A stretch of DNA of 9,304 nt from Neisseriaceae bacterium. GTDB taxonomy: Bacteria; Pseudomonadota; Gammaproteobacteria; Burkholderiales; Neisseriaceae. This document shows, one piece after another, positions 6,041 through 9,304 of the stretch. Within the stretch, counting starts at the first letter, position 1. Each line of letters begins with the position of its first letter. The stretch covers positions 1 to 9,304 of the forward strand of contig JAFSQZ010000098.1 in assembly GCA_017446355.1 (NCBI GenBank), read 5' to 3'. Under the pieces are notes generated by a model. That model searched no databases, was not told the origin of the DNA, and worked only from the letters and a program-made list of their open reading frames with translations. The position numbers were made by a program, and so were the translations under genes.

Positions 6041-6049
6041 TGTTATAAT
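6041..6049 (+). promoter_or_regulatory. extended -10 promoter of the poly-C lipoprotein gene
   Basis: TGTTATAAT is a perfect -10 with the TGn extension. No good -35 is present; the spacer region includes eight consecutive T (6032-6039). The predicted start near 6056 lies downstream of the ATG at 6020, so that ATG cannot be the start of the lipoprotein on this transcript. Confidence 0.65.
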
Positions 6050-6086
6050 CCAAAGAATTACTTTGTCCACCTGTTTAAAGGAAAAA

Positions 6087-6847
6087 ATGATGAAACACAA
6101 CTTCCCCCCCCCCCCCGCAAAACCGTTATTAGCGCAGTATTGATTTCTCTTATTTTGACAGGCTGCGCAGAGATTAATTCTTCCTTACAACAAGTTCAAA
6201 CTGAATTAAATTCAGCATTCAATTCAACTTCTCAAGCATTAACTGGTGGTCTTTTTGGTAGCACCATCGCAGGTGTTACAGGCAGCACTTCTGGTAATCA
6301 ACAAACCGCCGCACAAGCTAAATCATTAGCATCAGCTTTGCGATACAATGGTTCCATCGCTATCTTGAAACAAGCATTTGATGAAGCCAAACCTGCTATG
6401 CAAAAAGGATTGACCTATTTTTCTTGCAATCCTTATGAAAAAATAGGAGCCAGAATGTCTGACGGTCCTTGGCTTGCTTATCATGCAGACTTTAATAGAC
6501 GCAACCCTGATATCGCAGCAAAAGGTGGTGTTGGCAATGCGATTTCTGGTCCACTTAACGATGATGGAACAGATAGATATATTTTTCACCCCAAAGACAA
6601 ATGTTTGACCGTAACCAAAGTTGACCGCTGTAAGCTAGGTTTTGGCAACACCCAAGACGCAAAATACACCGATGAATTTTATTGTGTCGTTCATTATAAA
6701 TCCGACTACAGCAATCATAAAAAAGCACAAAAAGATGCCGTTATTGCTATGAACAAAAGAAACGGAAAATGGTATGTTCTTGCTCATAATAGAGGCAGTT
6801 ACGCCGATTTATTTGAGCGCGAACAAATGGAAAAAAGATATCGTTAG
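6087..6847 (+). CDS. putative phase-variable lipoprotein, OFF as read (13 C tract)
   Basis: Function not recognised. Ribosome binding site AAAGGAAA (6077-6084) precedes ATGs at 6087 and 6090, but that frame reads through 13 C (6104-6116) and stops after 18 codons at 6141-6143. One more C (or two fewer) would join the ATG to the long downstream frame. The joined product has 253 residues. It starts MMKHNFPPPPRKT, continues with a hydrophobic core VISAVLISLILTGC carrying lipobox LTGC and acylated Cys27, then a Ser/Gln-rich segment and a Gly/Thr-rich stretch (TGGLFGSTIAGVTGSTSG). A ~150-residue domain with four cysteines (YFSCN, DKCL, DRCK, FYCVV) and a basic C-terminus follow. The downstream frame is also open from 6020, but that start lies before the promoter and would bury the signal peptide. 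A surface or periplasmic lipoprotein switched by slipped-strand mispairing is the best reading. Confidence 0.8.
6104..6116 (+). repeat. homopolymeric C13 tract in a signal-peptide coding region
   Basis: Thirteen consecutive C in an otherwise A+T-rich stretch, six codons after the start of the lipoprotein gene. Poly-C/G tracts of this length are the usual contingency switch in Neisseria. Length 14 or 11 would put the gene in frame; 13 does not. Confidence 0.9.
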
Positions 6848-6854
6848 AAAACAC

Positions 6855-6900
6855 TGTAAAACTTGTTATGCCAAAAAATAGTTTGGAGAAAAGTTTTACA
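6855..6900. repeat. branched inverted repeat after the lipoprotein stop codon
   Basis: TGTAAAACTT (6855-6864) and AAGTTTTACA (6891-6900) are perfectly complementary. Inside them CCAAA (6871-6875) and TTTGG (6882-6886) form a second small stem. No T-tract follows on the plus strand, so it may protect the 3' end or be a weak terminator. Confidence 0.45.
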
Positions 6901-6907
6901 AAAAATT

Positions 6908-7023
6908 GTAGAGTGGTTTTCAATTACCGTTAAACCGCAAGTTTGATAAGGATTGGATTGACAATAAGAATGTTTGTCCTGTCTAGCAAATAGCGGAAAT
7001 ACTGGATTGAACAACCACTCTAC
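6908..7023. mobile_element. 116 bp MITE-like element with terminal inverted repeats at TA
   Basis: The ends GTAGAGTGGTT (6908-6918) and AACCACTCTAC (7013-7023) are perfect inverted repeats. They extend to about 17 bp (ending CAAT, 6924, and beginning ATTGAA, 7006) with one extra C. TA dinucleotides lie at 6909-6910 and 7021-7022, as expected for elements that duplicate TA, such as the IS630/mariner type and the Neisseria Correia element. The TAGAGTGG terminus recalls the Correia terminus (TATAGTGG), but the interior does not match what I remember of it. There is no transposase, so it would move in trans if at all. Confidence 0.55.
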
Positions 7024-7027
7024 TTTT

Positions 7028-7043
7028 TTCAGGCTACCTGAAA
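7028..7043. repeat. DNA uptake sequence variant (AGGCTACCTGAA)
   Basis: TTCAGGCTACCTGAAA differs from the other copies by one base. It equals the dialect described for Eikenella. It lies 4 bp beyond the MITE-like element. Confidence 0.6.
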
Positions 7044-7089
7044 TTTTTGTAAGGTGTTAATAATGGGTAAGCGTGAGTAATGATTAAAG

Positions 7090-7119
7090 TTGTGAAGATT
7101 GGTGTAATGTCAATATAAT
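7090..7119 (+). promoter_or_regulatory. candidate distal promoter of the cytochrome c' gene
   Basis: TTGTGA (7090-7095), an 18 bp spacer and a perfect TATAAT (7114-7119). It would give a leader of about 160 nt. Confidence 0.45.
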
Positions 7120-7143
7120 TTTTCGTTGTGTTTTTCAATTATT

Positions 7144-7170
7144 CTAATAAGCAAAATTGCTATTTATTAG
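7144..7170. promoter_or_regulatory. 27 bp dyad upstream of the proximal promoter (possible operator)
   Basis: CTAATAA (7144-7150) and TTATTAG (7164-7170) are perfect inverted repeats flanking GCAAAATTGC. The dyad ends at the expected -35 position of the promoter whose -10 is 7193-7198, a typical place for an activator or repressor. It is not an obvious FNR site (TTGAT-N4-ATCAA). Confidence 0.4.
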
Positions 7171-7192
7171 CTTTTCTTTACATTAAATCAGA

Positions 7193-7198
7193 TATAAT
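7193..7198 (+). promoter_or_regulatory. proximal -10 of the cytochrome c' gene
   Basis: Perfect TATAAT without a recognisable -35 at 16-18 bp, which may mean activator dependence. Predicted start is near 7205, giving an ~83 nt leader. Confidence 0.5.
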
Positions 7199-7216
7199 AT
7201 GGCTGCTTTTTACTGT

Positions 7217-7250
7217 GTTGTCGCTATTTTATTTGTGCGACAACGTTTTT
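7217..7250 (+). terminator. intrinsic-terminator-like hairpin in the cytochrome c' leader
   Basis: GTTGTCGC (7217-7224) and GCGACAAC (7237-7244) form a perfect 8 bp stem with a 12-nt loop, followed by G and five T. It lies downstream of the TATAAT at 7193-7198 and 38 nt before the ATG. It would act either as an attenuator of this gene or as a stop for upstream transcripts. Confidence 0.6.
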
Positions 7251-7287
7251 ATTGAATAACGATAAACTCATTATAAGGAATTCAACC

Positions 7288-7740
7288 ATGAAACGTATTG
7301 TGTTATCTATTCTTGCTGGTGTTGTGTTAAGCGCGTGCGGTACACAAGGTGCGCCTTCTAATCCTGCTGGTCCTGTTGCAAAAGAACGTGCCACTGCATT
7401 TAAGGCTTTTATGCCTGATTTTTCTAGTATGAAAAAAATGGTGAGCGGTGAAGAAGCTTTTGAAGCGGAAAAATTTAAAGCAGCTGCTGCGCAATTTGCT
7501 GCGGATGCTAAAGTGCCTTTTGAACATTTCCAAAGCGATGCACAAGGTAATGGTAATTCTTTACCTGCTGTGTGGGAAAAAGCCGATGCTTTTAAAGCAG
7601 AACAAGATAAATTCTTTGCAGCAGTGGATAAATTAAATGCTGCTGCTCAAACGGGTAAATTGGAAGAGATTAAACCAGCTTTTGGTGCAACAGGTGCAAG
7701 TTGTAAATCTTGCCATGAAACTTTCCGTGCGCCTATCTAG
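7288..7740 (+). CDS. cycP: cytochrome c', lipoprotein form
   Basis: Class II c-type cytochrome. 150 residues from ATG 7288, with ATAAGGAA (7273-7280) 7 nt upstream; the frame also extends back to a TTG at 7252, which lacks support. A lipobox LSAC with Cys17 ends the signal peptide, so the protein is probably membrane-anchored and faces the periplasm. The haem site CKSCH (Cys139, Cys142, His143) is close to the C-terminus, which is diagnostic of cytochrome c'. Upstream, RATAFKAFMPDF in the first helix and LPAVWEKADAFKAEQDKF match the family's helix-bundle pattern. Cytochromes c' bind nitric oxide, and the Neisseria homologue is a lipoprotein linked to NO tolerance; that role here is by homology. 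Control looks elaborate: two candidate promoters, a dyad and a leader hairpin. The symbol is that used for family members. Confidence 0.9.
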   Translation: MKRIVLSILAGVVLSACGTQGAPSNPAGPVAKERATAFKAFMPDFSSMKKMVSGEEAFEAEKFKAAAAQFAADAKVPFEHFQSDAQGNGNSLPAVWEKADAFKAEQDKFFAAVDKLNAAAQTGKLEEIKPAFGATGASCKSCHETFRAPI

Positions 7741-7753
7741 TCTGGTTTCGTAT

Positions 7754-7796
7754 GCTGCCTGAACGGAAATGTTGTTTTCAGGCAGCTTGTTTTCTT
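7754..7796 (+). terminator. DUS-derived hairpin terminator after cytochrome c'
   Basis: GCTGCCTGAA (7754-7763) and TTCAGGCAGC (7777-7786) form a perfect 10 bp stem with a 13-nt loop, followed by TTGTTTTCTTT. The arms are partial uptake sequences in inverted order. Confidence 0.7.
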
Positions 7797-7816
7797 TGTA
7801 TATGAGGAGTGTAATG

Positions 7817-8020
7817 ATGAAAAAATTAGTATTGAAAACCACTGCATTGGTGTTGGTTGCGGCTTCTTTAACAGCTTGCGGCAGTATGTCTACTCAACAG
7901 CAAAATACTGTGGCTGGTGCTGTAGTGGGTGGTGCCATCGGTCATGCAATTGGTGGTAACACTGGTGCTACTTTGGGTGGTGCTGCTTTGGGTGGCGTTA
8001 TTGGTAGCCAAATTAAATAA
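7817..8020 (+). CDS. small glycine-zipper lipoprotein
   Basis: 67 residues from ATG 7817. The signal peptide ends in lipobox LTAC (Cys21). The mature part is almost entirely a glycine-zipper hairpin: AGAVVGGAIGHAIGG, then GATLGGAALGGVIGSQI, with Gly or Ala every fourth position, as in 17 kDa-antigen-like and OsmB-like proteins. Such segments insert in or pack on membranes; a role in outer-membrane stability is a family-level inference. GAGGAG (7804-7809) is 7 nt before ATG 7817 and 4 nt before the adjacent ATG 7814, so 7817 is preferred. The gene lies between two terminators, so it should have its own promoter, though I see none that is convincing. An alternative is read-through from cytochrome c'. 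Confidence 0.85.
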   Translation: MKKLVLKTTALVLVAASLTACGSMSTQQQNTVAGAVVGGAIGHAIGGNTGATLGGAALGGVIGSQIK

Positions 8021-8040
8021 TTTTTAATTTTTGTTATTTA

Positions 8041-8096
8041 AACACTGCTTGCCATTAAGACAATATGATGTTGTTTTGGTGCTGGCAGTGTTTTTT
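8041..8096 (+). terminator. intrinsic terminator of the glycine-zipper gene
   Basis: AACACTGC (8041-8048) pairs with GCAGTGTT (8085-8092). Further pairing inside (GCCA with TGGT, AAGACAA with TTGTTTT, including a G-U) makes one long imperfect hairpin, and six T (8091-8096) close it. Confidence 0.75.
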
Positions 8097-8225
8097 ATAA
8101 GATATGGGTAAACGCTAACTTCATTGCTATTCGTTATTTTTGAGTGTAAGCGAAGTGTTTTTATCAAACAAAGAATAAGATGTTTTACTTTTTTGTGGAA
8201 AGTTCAGAATACGAGTGTTTTAGGG

Positions 8226-8244
8226 TTTTCAGGCAGCCTGAAAA
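8226..8244. repeat. DNA uptake sequence, near-palindromic
   Basis: TTTTCAGGCAGCCTGAAAA; an exact reverse complement of the copy at 8400-8418. Confidence 0.85.
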
Positions 8245-8257
8245 ACAATAAACCGCC

Positions 8258-8281
8258 GTAGGGTGGGGCGAAATACCCACC
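8258..8281. repeat. GTAGGGTGGG...CCCACC hairpin repeat
   Basis: GGTGGG (8262-8267) and CCCACC (8276-8281) form a perfect 6 bp stem with an 8-nt loop. The GTAGGGTGGG...CCCACC layout resembles a dispersed repeat that recurs in many bacterial genomes. Only one copy is visible here. Confidence 0.45.
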
Positions 8282-8337
8282 AAGCAAACCGCAAATTTGC
8301 ATAAAACAAAACGATTTCAGGCAGCATAAAAAATACC

Positions 8338-8374
8338 GTCATTGCGAGCCGTGTAATACACGGCGTGGCAATCT
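8338..8374 (+). repeat. hairpin element copy F
   Basis: Plus-oriented and the best-preserved copy: outer arms GTCATTGCGAG and GTGGCAATCT, with a perfect inner stem GCCGTGT (8348-8354) and ACACGGC (8358-8364). A partial DUS lies 12 bp before it and a full DUS 25 bp after it. Confidence 0.8.
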
Positions 8375-8399
8375 CCTTATCGTTTAGGTCAATTAAAAC

Positions 8400-8418
8400 T
8401 TTTCAGGCTGCCTGAAAA
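8400..8418. repeat. DNA uptake sequence, near-palindromic
   Basis: TTTTCAGGCTGCCTGAAAA, between hairpin elements F and G. Confidence 0.85.
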
Positions 8419-8449
8419 GGTTTTTGCCTTATCGTTTCCGTATTTAGAA

Positions 8450-8489
8450 GATTGCCACACCTTAAACTTTGTTTAAGGCTCGCAATGAC
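8450..8489 (-). repeat. hairpin element copy G
   Basis: Minus-oriented, with outer arms GTCATTGCGAG and GTGGCAATC. The inner stem is a perfect 8 bp, CCTTAAAC (8460-8467) and GTTTAAGG (8471-8478), with a TTT loop. A DUS lies 9 bp from the GTCATT end. Confidence 0.8.
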
Positions 8490-8497
8490 AGCATAGG

Positions 8498-8553
8498 TTT
8501 CAGGCTGCCTGAAAACTGAAAATATGCCATTTCAGGCAGCCTGAAACTTTTTT
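8498..8553 (+). terminator. inverted DUS pair forming a 17 bp hairpin at the efeB 3' end
   Basis: TTTCAGGCTGCCTGAAA (8498-8514) and TTTCAGGCAGCCTGAAA (8530-8546) are exact reverse complements with a 15-nt loop. Six T (8548-8553) follow on the plus strand, so it best stops plus-strand transcripts, although it lies directly after the minus-strand efeB stop. On the minus strand the hairpin is not followed by a T-run. Confidence 0.7.
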
Positions 8554-9304
8554 ATATATCAAACATTCCCTGTCCTAAAAATTCGCCTTTTTGAAAACCA
8601 GGTAGGGTGAAGAAATAGCCGCCGCCGAATGGTTGAATGTACTCTTCCAAAGGTTCGCCGTTCATGGCGTTCTGCACAAAGATAAAGCCGTCATCTAAAT
8701 TGGCTTGGTAGATAATCATCAACAAGCCGACATCTAACTGTTTGTTTTTCGCCAAGCCTAATGAATAATTGAATGGTCGGCGTAAAATGCGGTGTTTTTG
8801 CCAGTCGCCTGTGCGTGCGTTGCCTAAACGCATATGGCTGTCTATGGGAATGGATTTGCCATCGCAGTTGCCTTCATCACTGCGACAATCGCCTGTGTAG
8901 TTGGGCGTGTCGCTTTCTTTTTCTTGTCCCAAAGGAGCACCGCTGTATTTTTCGCGTCCGAAAATGGTGTTTTGTTCTTGCAAGGGGGTTCTGTCCCAAA
9001 ATTCAACAAACTGGCGGATTAACCGAACCGCTTGATAACTGCCGTTTTTCGCCCATTTCGGTTCGTCTAAACTGTTTTTCGCGACACCTGTCCATAATAC
9101 TTCATCGGCGGTTTTGGGGTTGGATATATCGGGGTTGCCTGAACCGTCTCGATAGCCGAATAAATTGCGTGCGGCTAATGCACCTGGTTCGGCTTTGGGC
9201 AACCAGCCGTCTAATGACCAACGCGGCACGGCAAATTTGGCAGTGTTTTTAATAATATCGCGTAAGGCGTTTTGGCAAGTTTCGGGCGAATGCGCACAAA
9301 ATTG
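8552..9304 (-). CDS. efeB: Dyp-type haem peroxidase / deferrochelatase EfeB, C-terminal part (runs off right edge)
   Basis: About 250 C-terminal residues; the frame is open to the right edge, and the GTG at 9227-9229 is internal, not a start. The first visible part, NFCAHSPETCQNALRDIIKNT, resembles the corresponding EfeB segment. It then shows the DyP signature GxxDG as GYRDGSGNPD, the stretch GSYQAVRLIRQFVEFWDRTPL, the haem-ligand region IDSHMRLGNARTG, and RRPFNYSLG. It ends with GGGYFFTLPG and GQGMFDI. EfeB proteins are exported by the Tat system and act with EfeU/EfeO in periplasmic iron acquisition, proposed to take iron from haem. An insert with two cysteines, TGDCRSDEGNCDGKS, precedes the haem histidine and could hold a disulfide. 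Upstream efe genes would lie to the right. Confidence 0.92.
   Translation of the reverse strand, partial: QFCAHSPETCQNALRDIIKNTAKFAVPRWSLDGWLPKAEPGALAARNLFGYRDGSGNPDISNPKTADEVLWTGVAKNSLDEPKWAKNGSYQAVRLIRQFVEFWDRTPLQEQNTIFGREKYSGAPLGQEKESDTPNYTGDCRSDEGNCDGKSIPIDSHMRLGNARTGDWQKHRILRRPFNYSLGLAKNKQLDVGLLMIIYQANLDDGFIFVQNAMNGEPLEEYIQPFGGGYFFTLPGFQKGEFLGQGMFDI

Larger units (their letters stand above)
6848..7287. other. spacer with a MITE-like element and the cytochrome c' control region
   Basis: This 440 bp stretch has no gene I can support. In order it holds a branched inverted repeat, a 116 bp element with terminal inverted repeats, a DUS variant, two candidate promoters, a dyad and a terminator-like hairpin in the leader of the next gene. 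Confidence 0.7.
8021..8551. other. repeat-rich spacer before efeB
   Basis: This 531 bp stretch has no gene I can support. It holds the glycine-zipper terminator, A+T-rich sequence without clear features (8100-8225), four full DUS copies and one partial copy (TTTCAGGCAGC, 8315-8325). It also holds a GGTGGG hairpin repeat, the palindrome GCAAATTTGC (8291-8300), and hairpin elements F and G. Confidence 0.75.

Noticed and set aside
6020..6086. ATG at 6020 as the start of the long lipoprotein frame
   Set aside because: It lies upstream of the perfect -10 (6044-6049), has no ribosome binding site and would put 30 extra residues with several aromatics before the signal peptide. The ATGs at 6087/6090 have a strong site.
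7252..7287. TTG start for cytochrome c'
   Set aside because: It has no ribosome binding site and adds 12 polar residues before the signal peptide. ATG 7288 has ATAAGGAA at good spacing.
131..8489. CRISPR array
   Set aside because: The repeated hairpins are dispersed, in both orientations, with irregular spacing and no spacer regularity or cas genes.
8773..9252. Plus-strand open frame opposite efeB
   Set aside because: It is antisense to strongly conserved EfeB sequence and rich in Cys, Arg and Trp, as expected from a shadow frame.

Overview
The window looks like chromosome from a low-GC member of the Neisseriaceae. The main reason is a family-specific DNA uptake sequence (DUS): at least eleven complete 12-mers of the form AGGCTGCCTGAA or AGGCAGCCTGAA, plus many partial ones. 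Most complete copies are the near-palindrome TTCAGGC(A/T)GCCTGAA and so carry the Kingella-type dialect on one strand and the Simonsiella-type dialect on the other. The one-sided and partial copies mostly preserve GCTGCCTGAA, which favours a Simonsiella/Alysiella-like host over Kingella. That genus guess is inference. The gene content (mafA, dapA-bamC, monothiol glutaredoxin, lipoprotein cytochrome c', EfeB) fits the family.

Layout. The left edge (1-139, minus) holds the 5' end of a mafA-type lipoprotein adhesin gene with a good promoter and a heptanucleotide tandem repeat in its leader. Positions 140-760 are a repeat-rich spacer. hemB (761-1765, minus) follows, then a ~390 bp spacer and a small secreted orphan protein (2160-2429). 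A housekeeping block on the plus strand comes next: dapA, bamC, hisB and grxD (2583-5623), with DUS hairpins between some of the genes. After it lies a short GTG-started secreted peptide (5701-5838). A lipoprotein gene (6087-6847) has a run of 13 C inside its signal peptide and is out of frame as read, so it looks phase-variable and OFF. The stretch 6848-7287 holds a 116 bp MITE-like inverted-repeat element and the regulatory region of a cytochrome c' lipoprotein gene (7288-7740). A glycine-zipper lipoprotein (7817-8020), another repeat-rich spacer (8021-8551) and the C-terminal part of efeB (8552 to the right edge, minus) complete the window.

Working together. dapA (lysine and cell-wall precursor synthesis) and bamC (outer-membrane protein assembly) probably form one transcript, as in many Proteobacteria. 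hisB and grxD follow in the same direction and may be read through. The accessory genes are biased to the cell envelope: four lipoproteins besides BamC (MafA-like, the phase-variable protein, cytochrome c', glycine zipper), two small secreted proteins and a periplasmic haem peroxidase. Two simple-sequence repeats (13 C in a coding region, four copies of a 7-mer in a leader) suggest contingency-type variation of surface proteins.

The strongest unexplained structure is a family of seven short hairpin elements. They share a conserved outer arm pair (GTCATTGCGAG and GTGGCAATCT) around an inner stem that differs in sequence between copies yet stays self-complementary in the well-preserved ones. 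Every copy sits 9-16 bp from a full or partial DUS, always on the same side, which suggests a composite DUS-hairpin module.
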